Below are positions 31,401-42,374 of a stretch of 64,000 nucleotides of DNA, one piece after another. A program made the position numbers and the translations under genes. The stretch lies in assembly GCA_036365455.1 (NCBI GenBank), contig JAWQUS010000022.1, forward strand, positions 310,001 through 374,000. Direction: 5' to 3'. The DNA is from Macrosoma leucophasiata. Taxonomy: Eukaryota; Arthropoda; Insecta; Lepidoptera; Hedylidae. The notes beneath the pieces were generated by a model. That model ran no database searches. It had not been told where the DNA came from and worked only from the letters and a program-made list of their open reading frames with translations. How positions within the stretch are numbered: position 1 is the stretch's first letter; the number at the start of each line of letters is the position of its first letter.

Positions 31401-33969
31401 GTTCGTACTGCCTGACCTAAGTTTTTCAATGTGATTTTCAAGACCTGAGTGTAATATTACCTACATGAACCACTTGTTGCCACTTTTGACCCCTCCATAA
31501 TTCAAAATCTGTTTAACGTAAACCCTAGTTCTATGTAAAATCCAAAGATGTATTTATAGGAACAAAATAACAATACGAACAAGTATTAGACTATATTTCT
31601 TTACTTTATTGGATACCCATAACAATAGCTGTTATTTAAAAACGTCAGATCTTAAAGCAGGTTAGATTTGTCTGGACCAGTTCATCAGATTTTGTATTCA
31701 TCACAGTGCGGCCGTTGCCCCGTTTAGCGTAGTATAAGTGTAAAATAGGCTGATTGGTCCAAAACATATAAACAAATGCGCCGGGTTTGCCCGCGTATAA
31801 CTCTCTAACTACTCTTAGGACCTTGTACGTTTAAATTAATGTTATACTGTCGTAGAATATCGTGTTTCTATGCAGAAATCTTTTGTTTTTTTAAGCTCAC
31901 ATGATTCATTGTATCGATAACATGCGTTTACAATAAAAAAGTCAAAATGGCCAAATTGTTAGTTTGGCCCTTATACATAGGACGCATCGATATATATATT
32001 TTATGTAACGGAATTGGTAAACAAGCATGCAGTTCACATTGATGTTAAGTGATGACTGCAGCCTATAGACACCCACACAAAGACCAAGGTCAAAATGCAG
32101 GTGCGTTACCACTCCTCAGGCCTAAGGTGTTATGCCTCTATGCCCGATATTACAGGGCCGTACATTACAACCTGACCGGAACACAATAGTGCTGAACACT
32201 ACCATTTAGCGGCAAGTATTTTAGGTAATGAGGTAGTGCCTACGCCCGCGAGCGCCGTCACTGGAGCTCTACCACCAGTGAAAAATTATTGCTAGAACTT
32301 TATATAGCTAATAATTACAAATTAGTTGTGCCAGTTGCGTGTTGCTGTTGTTGTCCAGCTTGTCCTTGGACGTAGGCCTCTAAGGCTCTCCACTCCTCAC
32401 GGACCTTCGCGACACGCGTCCATTAAGGGCCCGCTACGTTATTGTACTTACTATCATTAAAAATAATCATCCTTCACTTCCAGAAAACCGCAAAAGAAGA
32501 AGTGGAAAGCAAATAAGATATTGCGATGTGATGCCTGTGAATACACTACCATCTACAAAAACTGCTTAGAACTACACATAGCCGGTCACAATGGAGCCAA
32601 ACCATACGCTTGTAGCCTCTGCGACTACTCCACCAAGTATCCAACAGCTTTAAACAGGCACATGATTGTCAAACACCAAGCGAGTGAACCTGAAACAACT
32701 GACAGCAACGCACCGGTCTACAAATGCCAACAATGTGACTACAAATCCCATTACAAGTGGAATCTGAGCGCTCACAAACGAAAACACAAGCCGGAGAAAC
32801 AGTTCAAATGCCCAAATTGTACCTACGAAACAGCGTATAGACATAACTTCATGAAGCATAGCAAAGTCCATAACGAAGGTGTGTTTTTTAGATGCGATAA
32901 ATGCCCTTTTGTTACCAAATTCGAAGGGCATATTACTAGACATCTAGCTAAAATACATAACGAGGTTATAGATAAAGCTAATAAGTGTGATTTCTGTGAT
33001 TTTTGCACGAAAGTCAACTGGAGATTGAATATACATAAGCAGAGAAGTAAACAGGAGAACGTTATGAAGTGTACATACTGCGAATTCGAAACGTATTACA
33101 TGTGCGAGATTAAAAAGCACAAAGTGACACACTACAGCGAAATATACGGCATTAAAAACACAAATCAAATCGATATGAATTGCCTTATACACAAAACTGT
33201 TGAATTACCTGAACCAGTAGAGGATTCTCCTAAAAAAGACCAAGTTAATTACGATGAATACAAAACGGATAGTAAAAAACAGTACTTGATAGATCCGAAT
33301 TGTCTAGACTGGAATAATATAGATGTCTTGGAATCGAATGATAAAGATAAACCATTTCAATGCCATATGTGTCCATATTCATCTAAATTTAAAGCAGCGG
33401 TACAGAGGCATTTTCAGAGGCATCACACAGGCAGTCTTCACAGACCATACAAATGCTGCAATTGCGATTTCTCCACGAAAACTAAAGACCAAATTTCATT
33501 GCATAATAAAAGGAGTAAATCTGATAAAGAATTGAGTTGTAATGTTTGTGATTTCACTTCGATGTTCAAATGCGCTTTTGTTTTGCATCAAAAAAGTCAT
33601 TATGCGTTCAAATGTACAGCTTGCACTTATTCTTGCAAGCATAAATATGAGATGCAAAAGCATTATTCCACTTTACACCTCGGTAATGGCTTAAAATGCA
33701 CTTTCTGTGACTACAAAGCATCTAGAAAAGAGAGTTTATTATGCCATCAGACTATACACACCGGTGTAAAACCGTTCAAATGTAGTTTATGTGATTATAT
33801 GTCAGTTAGAAAGTCCTTATTGGATATTCATGTGAAAAAGTACCACAGTGATGTTAAGAAAGATATAACTATTGTGACGGAAAGCAAAATAGAGTCGTTG
33901 AAAGTGTCTCTGCCTCCTTTAGACAGTTTAGTGACTGGTTTTAGTGAGAATCGTGATGTTCAATTGTAA
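28307..33969 (+). CDS. C2H2 zinc-finger protein gene (two exons seen)
   Basis: Two plus-strand exons (28307-28471 and 32484-33969) join in phase 2: two bases AG plus A give an Arg codon, producing KGRKPQKKKWK across the junction. Read from the ATG at 28308 the product is about 549 residues. It has an acidic N-terminus (DSDQCEMDQEDREPEEGE), a basic linker, then 13 C2H2-type units with CDY/CDF spacing typical of REST/ZNF64-like multi-finger proteins. It is probably a nuclear DNA-binding regulator; no orthologue name is assigned. An AG acceptor directly before the first exon suggests an upstream noncoding or coding exon that was not found. The gene is divergent from FIBP, whose start is 4.4 kb to the left. 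Confidence 0.85.
28488..28920 (+). repeat. Metulj-like SINE split by a 220-bp element
   Basis: SINE parts at 28488-28545 and 28761-28920 enclose the CACCGCGGACACTCCGCC element. Lies just after the first zinc-finger exon. Confidence 0.8.
29071..29536 (+). mobile_element. TIR element (MITE), copy 1
   Basis: 466 bp with TIRs AAGGAGATATTGC / GCAACATCTCCTT and a TA on each side, which suggests a Tc1/mariner-type donor. Lies in the zinc-finger gene intron. No transposase frame. Confidence 0.8.
30240..30713 (-). mobile_element. TIR element (MITE), copy 2, inverted
   Basis: 474 bp, reverse orientation to the copy at 29071, about 700 bp away in the same intron. TIRs are AAGGAGATGTTGC / GCAACATCTCCTT. 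Left flank is TA; right flank has drifted to TG. Confidence 0.8.
30800..31425 (+). mobile_element. Decayed Jockey-clade LINE fragment
   Basis: Broken plus-strand frames retain LGVDIS, LYKAQV-like and CKLWNELSSEV..RCFIMGFFK-type pieces typical of the Jockey ORF2 C-terminus, with many frameshifts. Lies in the zinc-finger gene intron. Confidence 0.65.
31996..32283 (-). repeat. Metulj-like SINE
   Basis: Full reverse copy in the zinc-finger gene intron, about 200 bp before the terminal exon. Confidence 0.87.
32484..33969 (+). CDS. Zinc-finger gene, terminal exon with 13 finger units
   Basis: Acceptor TTCACTTCCAG; 494 codons then TAA. Seven finger units fill the first half (CDAC.EYTT to CTYCEFETYY), followed by a linker of about 75 residues without fingers, then six units (CHMCPYSS to CSLCDYMS). 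Units 6 and 9 (CDFCDFCTK and CCNCDFSTK) keep both Cys and the first His but have Ser/Lys where the last His should be. The C-terminal 30 residues after the last finger are unremarkable. The open frame extends slightly 5' of the acceptor, but intron sequence there has an in-frame stop. Confidence 0.93.
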
Positions 33970-34286
33970 ATATTGTATGTGATCATGTGAGGGTAGTCAA
34001 AAAAGTAAATACTGTGCAAGCTGCAATTTTTTTTAAGAAAAATGGAAAGAAAAAATTGACTTTACGCGGGGCTTGAACCCGCGACCTCTGGGAATTTGTT
34101 TTTTTTTTAATGTAATAAAAGTGGCAAACAAGCGTGCAGTTCACATTGATGTTAAGTGATGACTGCAGCCTATAGACACTTACACAATGACCAGAGGTCA
34201 AAATGCAGATGTATGTAAAGAAGTCGCTTTTGCCCTTAATAATTGTTTTGGTTTTTTTATTATTTTCGTAATAATATATTTTTGAA

Positions 34287-34638
34287 GCGCGCATGGCCCA
34301 GCGGCTGGTGTAGATCGTAAGCGATCTGCTCGGTTAAGCATTTCGGGCGCGGTCGGGTAGTGGGATGGGTGACCGCTAGTGGCAAATTAAATGCGCGTTT
34401 CCGTGCTTCGGAGGGCACGTTAAGCCATCGGTCCCGGTTGCTATCGATGGATAGCAGTCGTTAAACCTTTTCGGAGGCCTTATGGGCGGTTTGAAAACAT
34501 CCGACAGCGGGTTGGCCACTAACACCCACCCATCTCCACCAATCATTGGAGCAGCGTGGTGGAGTAAGCTCCAGGCCTCCCCCCAAAAAGGGGAGAGACT
34601 CGTACCCAGCAGTGGGACGTAAAATGGCTTGCCATTAT
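34287..34638 (+). repeat. 5S-rRNA-derived SINE
   Basis: Near-full copy with GTTAAGCATTTCGGGCGCGG and GATGGGTGACCGC; the tail joins a LINE 3' end at 34640. Confidence 0.88.
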
Positions 34639-34639
34639 T

Positions 34640-35190
34640 CTCTCTGTGGTCGGTCCCTTATGTCTAAGGATCGTGGTCAGCATCTGGGTTGCATCTGGAT
34701 CGGATGATCTGTTTCCACCGGTTTCTATCCAGCGCGTCTCTTACGACAGTGTAGAATTTGGAAGATGTAGGATATTTTATTTTATCGGTCCACCTTGTTG
34801 GTGAGCGGCCACGCGATCTTTTCCCTTCGGTATTTCCAACCACAATCAATTTTTCTAGGCTGGTGTCGCCTCTACGCACTGTGTGGCCGAAATATGAAAG
34901 AATGCGTTGTTGGCAAATGGTGGATAAGCGGGTTTTTATGCCGAGTTGGATCAGGATAGATGCATTGGTGCGCTTAGCAGTCCAGGGTACTCTCTCGTCT
35001 CCAATACCACAACCACATCTCGAAAGCATCAATTCTTTGCCTCTCCCGGGCTAGGATCGTCCACGTCTCCACTGCATATAAGAAGATGGGAAATATTAGT
35101 GCTCGTATAAGTCTCATCTTAGTTTTAATATTAATTCCCCTTTTCTTCCATATGTTGTTTAAACGGGTCATAGCGTCTTTTGCCATCCCG
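34640..35190 (-). mobile_element. RTE-type LINE C-terminal fragment, frameshifted
   Basis: Two overlapping reverse frames contain KTKMRLIRALIFPIFLYAVETW and, one frame over, RLSTICQQRILSYFGH, GKRSRGRSPTRWTD and RNRWKQI, the usual end of an RTE-like reverse transcriptase. A frameshift near 34975-35030 breaks it. Its 3' end abuts a 5S-derived SINE. Confidence 0.8.
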
Positions 35191-35223
35191 ATTCGTCTTC
35201 TAATGTCATTATTATATTATTAT

Positions 35224-35985
35224 GTCTCTCGTCAGCAGAGGGGGTCCAATTTGAACCCCGGACCTTTGTCAGGCTTGCGCGGGGACATGGGAGGTCCAAC
35301 ACGTAGAGGCCCTTTCGAGAATTTTGATCTACTTTGTAATGGGTTATATTCGGCGAGACCTCTCTCTGACCGCATCAATAGTTAATACAGACACAGACAG
35401 ACCCCGCAGAATATAATGGGACTATTGTAATGAAAATGACTTGCCAAACTTTGGGCTATGTGGGTGAACTGGGGGGACGAGCTGGCTGGGCCTATGGAGT
35501 GAGATCCGGCACCTGCCTATATTCAACATCTCACATTATCGAATCCTACTTTAGGCAGGTGGTGACTCGCCTCTCCTTGGTGGGCCCCCCAAACAGCCAA
35601 CCCGATGGTCGACGAGGGGCAACACTGTTGAGAGAGGCTGGGGGTGTCGAGAGGTGTGACCCGGTTTCACCATCACGAGCGAGTAACCTCGAGCTCGGAG
35701 CGGGCTTCCCCGCTATTATACCTTTAGACACTTCCACCCCCCGAGTGTATGGCTTTTGCAGAAATTTGGACAACAGCCTATTATCTAAATTTCTGCAAAT
35801 GCTATACCTCTAGCGCCCTACTCTGACCGGCCAATGAAGGCAAGCCAGAGGTGAGAGACCTGATGCTCCGTCCGGCCGTACCCCTGTGTGGCGGACGAAC
35901 AGTTCTCTCGGAGGAACTCGAGATGATGGTAGGGGGTGGTGTCGCTACTCACCAACAGCTCGCCACAAGCTGCTCTGCCCCCTCA
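35224..35985. other. Unexplained GC-rich block between ATT repeats
   Basis: Starts after TTATATTATTATG and ends at CATTATTATTATT. Contains GGGTCCAATTTGAACCCCGG and TGGGCCCCCCAAACAGCCAA. No recognised protein motif; possibly untranslated sequence of a TAA-targeting LINE such as R4/Dong. Confidence 0.4.
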
Positions 35986-36434
35986 TTATTATTATTATAT
36001 TTTTTAAAGAAAAATTTGTCTTCAGGCTGGGCGGTTATTTAAAATCAACCCGACGTTTCGGTCGCTTTCAGCTGCCGTGGTCTCGGGCAGACTGAGGTGA
36101 CATTTATCTGACAGCAGATGGAAAAATTATTATGTGCAGCTACAGCACACGGCTAGGTTGCACCAACATATTTGTTAAAGTCAATGTAACATTTTACATC
36201 CTTCTCTAACTTTTAGCTATCAGCTTCAGAGTCCACGGCAGCTGAAAAGCGATCGAAACGTTAAGTTGATTTAAAAAATCTGTTAAAATAGTTTTGTAGC
36301 AATAATGTGAAGGCAAACTTGACCTATGTCAAATCGTTCTTTCCTATTTTTCTTCAATTTCTAAATTATGTTTATGTAATACCATAGCATACAGTGGAAC
36401 GTATAATGGGTTGCCATTATTATTATTATTCCAC

Positions 36435-36990
36435 TTATTTATTTATACAACTTATTAAATAATTTTTTACATATATATGTATAAAAAAAAACAACAAATA
36501 TATATATAAAAAATTAAAAAATAGTGTGCCGCCGGCAGCGAGAGCATGGTCCAAGCTGCCGGTGGTTAGGGACACAGAGACAGGCACCTCCTCACTATGC
36601 GTGCCGTGCCGAGGAGTACTGCTTTCTGTATCAGACCCTTGATCCATCCACCTAGCGAGAGCCTCTTGAGATGTTGGTCGAGGCTCTTCGCTATCAGCCC
36701 GTTCACCGATACGACTATCGGCACAATGATGGCCGAATCCACATCCCACATGGCGACAACCTCGTGAGCCAGATCAAGATATTTTATTTCCTTGTCTTTT
36801 TCGGCTTTCACGAGATTCTCATCATGCGGGACGGTGATGTCGATCATCATTACGCGGCGCTCCGAGCGATCTATCACCACTATATCAGGCTTATTGGCAA
36901 CAATAGTCCTGTCAGTGATGATAGATCGGTCCCAATACATCGTGACATGGTCGTTTTCCAGAACTGGGTCGGGCACTTATTATTATTATT
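36435..36990 (-). mobile_element. R4/Dong-like LINE: C-terminal endonuclease fragment
   Basis: The reverse frame 36976-36566 contains DRTIVANKPDIVVIDRSERR, MMIDITVPHDENL, EIKYLDLAHEV and AVLLGTARIVRRCL. The PD...D pattern matches the restriction-enzyme-like endonuclease domain of R2/R4-type elements. (ATT)n/(TAA)n repeats abut the 5'-truncated end (36977-36992) and lie beyond the 3' end (36412-36430), in agreement with the known (TAA)n target preference of Dong. The rest of the element is missing. Confidence 0.65.
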
Positions 36991-37311
36991 ATACATTTCG
37001 TGACAAAACTCTATTGTTTCTGATAAGAACGTATAGTGAGTTCATAAAATCAGTACATTATCTTGCAAAATATTGATTTTTTTTTGTTATTGTATATTAC
37101 CTTATTTGATTTTATGGCAGATATTTGTTACTTTCTGGGCTACCGCCAAAATATAGAATGCAATATATAGTTTACGAGTACCTATATATATTGAAAACTT
37201 TATAATTATGAAATAAATATGCATTTGTGTGCATTTATTTGATTATGTTATGTTTTAATAAGTAAATAAATGGGAAGTTAGTAAAATGTGGTTTCATTCC
37301 TAGATTATTAT

Positions 37312-37660
37312 GTATCTTCACGCCAGGTCCCTAACGGGGTAGGCAGAGAGTGTAGAGCGCCAGATATCCCGGTCCTAACAAACCTCTCGTGCCTCGTCTA
37401 GCTTCATCATTCTTTTCATACATGCACGCCGATTCCTAAGAATTTTGATCCCACCATCGGACAGAACTCGACCTATTTGGTCATGGTAGGTCAGTCTTGG
37501 TCTTCCTAGGCCTCTGCAACCATCCACATTCGCATCGTATATCTGTTAAGTCATTCGCTCATTTGACATTCTTTCTATATGCCCGAACCATCGGAGCATG
37601 CCTTTTTTCATTATTACACCGATACTATCATTCACACAAAGCCTCTTTCTTACATCTTCC
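37312..37660 (-). mobile_element. RTE LINE 3' fragment
   Basis: Reverse copy from the 3' terminus through the KMKKGMLRWFGHIERM region; ends near CCTCTTTCTTACATCTTC. A 70-bp piece of the same region also lies at 28140-28210. Confidence 0.85.
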
Positions 37661-38181
37661 TATTATAATTCCTAGATTTTATCGTTTATTCCCATCGGCA
37701 ATAAACGATAAAATTCGATTTACGATTTCCCATAGAGGGGTCTAAGACCGGCACCGGAGTGACCCGTTGGCACTATTAGTCACACACCACCACTATACAC
37801 CACTATCGAATTCAACACCCTCAAGAACCATGAAAACGACACCCATGACGGAAAAGTTGACAACTCCATGCACACGCCATCTTGGATTTACATGACGAAA
37901 AATTGAAAAATTGTCACCTAACCAATTTTTTACTATTGGTTCCTAACGTCCGATGCGAAATGCGAATAAACCATTGCAGTATAACTACGAAGGGGGCAGA
38001 TGAAACTAACTGCCACCCCGGTGCCGGTCTCAGAGGGGGCCGATGGGGATAAAGGGATTTTATTATCTTTGTTGATTGTCGCAAAAGATAATATGTACAA
38101 AGTTCGGATCACATTGATCGACGGGGTTCGTCAGTTAGTCCATACAAAAAGAGCGCAAAGTATGGAACGACGAACACACTT

Positions 38182-38431
38182 TTACTGGTGGTAGAGCTCC
38201 AGTGACGGAGCTCGCTGGCGAAGGCACCACCGCATTACATTTATCGTGTTCCGATCAGGTGGTAATGTACGGCTCTGTAATTTCCGGCACAGAGGCATAA
38301 CACCTCAGGAGTGGCAACGCATCTGCATTTTGACCTTGATCTTAGTGTGGGTGTCTATAGGTATCGCTGCCAGTCATCACTTAACATATGTGAACTACAA
38401 TCTTGTTTGCCACTTCCATTACAGAAAAAAA
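38182..38431 (+). repeat. Metulj-like SINE
   Basis: Plus copy with a short internal deletion after CACCGCATTACATTTATCG. Confidence 0.85.
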
Positions 38432-38687
38432 TCGCATCATTTCGCATCGACGCGACGAACGCGCTCCGGCGGCAGACTGACACCCATTTGGGGGTGACAC
38501 CCTCTCTTTAAATATTCCATATTTGAGCTGTTTATTTTGTTTTTGCACTTTCGCATTTATAATCAATAAAGCATAAATTTATTACGTCCAGGGGACGCCA
38601 GAGGCAGAATTTACTCAAATAGGAGGGCACAACGATTGGAGAATGGAGAAATAAGATACAAAAGAATGGGAAGTATTTCCTTTTTTA

Positions 38688-39292
38688 GGGTTCCGTACCT
38701 TAAAAGGAAAAAAGGAACCCTTATAGGATCACTCGTGCGTCTGTCTGTCTGTCTGTCCGTCCGTCTGTCACAGCCAATTTGCTCCGAAACAACTCGACCG
38801 ATTGAGTTGAAATTTGATGAATATATGTAAATTGGTGACCCAAAGATGAACACGTCAAGTAAAATAATAAATTTTAAACACATTTTCGGGGGGTAAATCA
38901 GAAAAAAAAAACTGTGTCGTGTGACATATCAAATGAAAGAGGTTGTTGTCAGCATCTCAGATATATATTTTTTATAATTTTTGCATAAACAAATTTGAAG
39001 TTATTTAAGAAAAACGACGAAAATTGACCATTTCCTCCCTCTATCTCCGAAACTACTGAACTTAAAATTTTGAAAAAAATGTGGAAAATACGAGTAGTTC
39101 TTTGCCTATAGATTACTGGAAAACCTATAAGAAGATTGAGTATTCAAATTAGAAAATTCTTAATAATATAACCCCCTCTGCCGGTACCACCGTAACCGTT
39201 ATGTCCCTGCATTTTAAATCTGTAATATTTTCGAAAACATTTATTTAAATTACGGAACCCTCATCACGCGAGTCGAACTCGCACTTGTCCTG
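38688..39292. mobile_element. Lepidopteran GGGTTCCGTA repeat
   Basis: Begins TTAGGGTTCCGTACCTTAAA, has a GTCTGTCTGTCTGTCCGTCC tract, and ends TACGGAACCCTCATCACGCG..CACTTGTCCTG. GGGTTCCGTA/TACGGAACCC are inverted near the ends. Non-coding; the superfamily is uncertain. Confidence 0.7.
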
Positions 39293-40012
39293 TTTTTTTT
39301 GGTCAGCCGCCCGGGTGCCACCTATGTCAGCTACGCTACTGGTAATATGCCCGGAGATGTCAACAGGCTCGCCACCTGTTACATGGCCCAAACTTAGCCG
39401 GCGAATCGTTGGTGTTTGCATGTATGCTTATATAATAATAATAATGGCAACTTTGCCTTCGGCGGCGTCGTGTGGCGGGTTGCTCACTTCCCTTCAAAAT
39501 GGTCGAGGAGAGCAATGGCTGCCCCATGCGTCATACTCGTGAACGGGTGCTGATTGTGGGGACTGGTCTGTTGTGATTTGCGGGTGTTATATTCTATCAC
39601 GATATTAAGCTGTTGATGGGTATTTGCGTATGTGTTTATATGCAAATATTGATATGCCATGGATGTTCACATAATTTTTATTCTATGTAATAATATTTGT
39701 ATTAAATCTAAGGTTTTGACAAAAGAGCAACACGCTGAGTTTGTTGGGTAGCGGAGTTCTTCTCAGTAGTGCCTGCACTTGGAACTCTGCTAAGTGAATG
39801 ACTATGATTGTGACGAACAGATTTTTCTTTTTTTTTCTATGAAGGTATTGAAAAATTTGATCACGTATCGGTTAAATATTATTATTAAATTGGTATTTAT
39901 TAATACCTATTGGATTATTATTAGAAGTCATTCTCTCTAGGTAGCTTATAACCCGACAATGCAAAAATGTCGTTGTAGACCAATTTGAAATAAATGATTA
40001 GAATTTTGAATT

Positions 40013-40252
40013 TTGAACCCATTATACGTAGTTGGGCACGAGTCTCTCCCGTTTTTTGGGGAAGGCCTGGAGCTTACTCCACCACACTGCTTCAATGCGG
40101 GTTGGTTAAGATATGGGTTAGTGGCCAACCCGCTGTCGGAAGTTTTCAAACCGCCCAAAATTTTACGACTCCGCGACTACGACCGCGCCCGTAATGCTTA
40201 ACCGAGTAGATCGCTTACGATCTACACTAGCCGCGGGGCCATGCGCGCTTCA
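40013..40252 (-). repeat. 5S-rRNA-derived SINE
   Basis: Reverse copy with CATTATACGTAGTTGGGCACG tail and GCGCCCGTAATGCTTAACCG head; an internal deletion removes the middle. Confidence 0.8.
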
Positions 40253-40323
40253 AATGCTCGAGTAAATTCATTTATCTCTGCCTGGCCCTTCGGGCATTTC
40301 AGGCGTGAAGTCACATTTACGTA

Positions 40324-40597
40324 TACAGTGGACCCCCGATAATCCGGCCCCTGTCTAATCCGGTGCCCCCTGTAATCCGACATGACTTTGAATATGTATT
40401 TGACAATCTTCGCTAATGTAGATCACGCAGGTATGAACATGTTGCAACTCGTACGCGATACCGCTATTGTGTGATAGTGGGTAATTGTGTGTAATTTGTC
40501 GGATTACAAAGTACTCTTTTGTAAAAAAATCCGGACTATAGGGGGTCTTAGGCAGTACTCTATAATCCGACAAATTCGATAGTCCGACACTGCCCTG
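40324..40597. mobile_element. Tigger/pogo-like element remnant
   Basis: Left end CAGTGGACCCCCGATAATCC and right end with TAATCCGACA...AGTCCGACACTG are the recognised Tigger/pogo terminal style; TA precedes the left end. No transposase. Confidence 0.75.
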
Positions 40598-40599
40598 CA

Positions 40600-42228
40600 T
40601 AATGTTTGTCGATATATTTATAATAAAGAACCTCTACCATGGTAGGCATATGATAAAAATAAAACCACAATACAAGGACAAATACCTTTTATTTAAATTT
40701 CATTGTGCATATTTCGGTAAATATAAAAAATATGGCAAAATAAAAATGAAACAGCGTGCATTTTTGAAAAAAAAAATCAGCGCCTCAACAGCCGTCGCCG
40801 CGCTCAAAAAACATTTTTAAAAAAGGGCCTACAATTATAACAACAACTTTATACATAATTTATAATTTCATTTTTTTTCCATTTTTCTGACAAAAATAAC
40901 TGTTCCAACCATTTTTTTTCCATTATCGATAAATCTATGAGACGGAAGCTGTTCTGTAGACTAGAATGTGTTCCGGGCGGCGCGTGTATGGATTCCGAAA
41001 GAAAACCATCCAAGCCCCATACACGGTACCCCAAGCGATAAATACCAGCTTAAATTTCCCGCGATTTCCCCCTAACATGTGTCAATGTCAGTTTGACAGC
41101 TGTCAGACAACCAAACGGCGGGTTAACCGCTGAATTCTCACAATTATCCATAATTCTTAACACTATATTGATGATCAATATTAATTTAATTATTACATAC
41201 AATTTTATTTCTTTTTCTTCTATATATAACTAAGCAGCAAAGACTAGAGTTTAATGGCGTCTACAACAATGTATATATAATAATAGTTATTGTTATGTAT
41301 TTATACATTTTGTATAGACCTGTGCTTTTATAATATTAGAGTACATCGAAATTAACCTGTTTTTTTTTCGAAATAGAGAGAGACAACGATAAGACTTGTA
41401 TAGAAATATTCAAAAGATCTTTTCGATATTTTCAAATTATACAAAAGAAAAAGGAAAATTGATAATTCTCACCCCTTGCATATTTCTATAAAAGTCGAAG
41501 TTTTAGGTACTTATTAATACATGAGTGCTTCCATTCTTTTCTTAATGTCTTGATTATTTTACATTATCTGAAAAAAAAAACAAATATTGTAAAATTAATT
41601 ACGTTAATATTTTAAACGATTTAAAATATTTTCAAAATTAGAATGGATCAGCACTCAATATTATTTATTTTACTATGATTGCAAACAATATTTGCCATAA
41701 ACAAAAAATTATATATTTTACACATAAAAGTGCATATCTTTTACACATTACATATTATGTTACTTGAGAACAAAACCCTTTAGGATAAATAATAATGTTA
41801 GCATCTTTATCTTATTTAAATACACATTAAAACGTATAATACAAGAAAAAAATATAAATAAAAGCACCAGATTCATATTATATAGTAACAAATGAAAATC
41901 GTTTCTCAAGTCATTTAATATCTTTTAAAAAGAAAAATCGTAACTCAACTCATATCAAAACCCAGCCTTTAAATCTTCTATCAGGTTTTATATTATGATA
42001 TGGGCAAGGATTTTTTGAAAAGATTGTGAAATATGGAGAAAATACCGTAATATTATGAAGACACATTATTGAAAGTGCTCACATAAAATATTTTATACAC
42101 AAATTAGATTATTCTTTTCAATGATTAGGTATTTTAAATATAGACATTTTCATTTTAAAGTTATTGCTTTTTACACCCAATTTTTAGGTAAAAAATTAAT
42201 GTATACTTTTGCGATTCTTATAGCCCTA
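40600..42228. other. AT-rich gene-poor stretch
   Basis: No exon, TIR or SINE signature recognised; mostly low-complexity A/T. Confidence 0.5.
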
Positions 42229-42374
42229 CCCCCTTATTCATAAACGTACATTAGATACGGTTTAGCTATAGAATGCTTTGTCTCTGTCAGTTGCATTGTC
42301 AAATATGCAGGATAGAAAAAGACAAAGGAGGGATTAGCAACACTTTAGCAAAAATACGTTTATGAATAAGGGGG
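42229..42374. mobile_element. 146-bp MITE with TA duplication
   Basis: Inverted repeats CCCCCTTATTCATAAACGTA / TACGTTTATGAATAAGGGGG (20 bp) with TA on each side, as for Tc1/mariner-derived MITEs. Confidence 0.88.

Noticed and set aside
36041..36085. Functional hammerhead ribozyme
   Set aside because: The CTGATGA part of the core is not intact in either copy; only the GAAAC-like part is similar.
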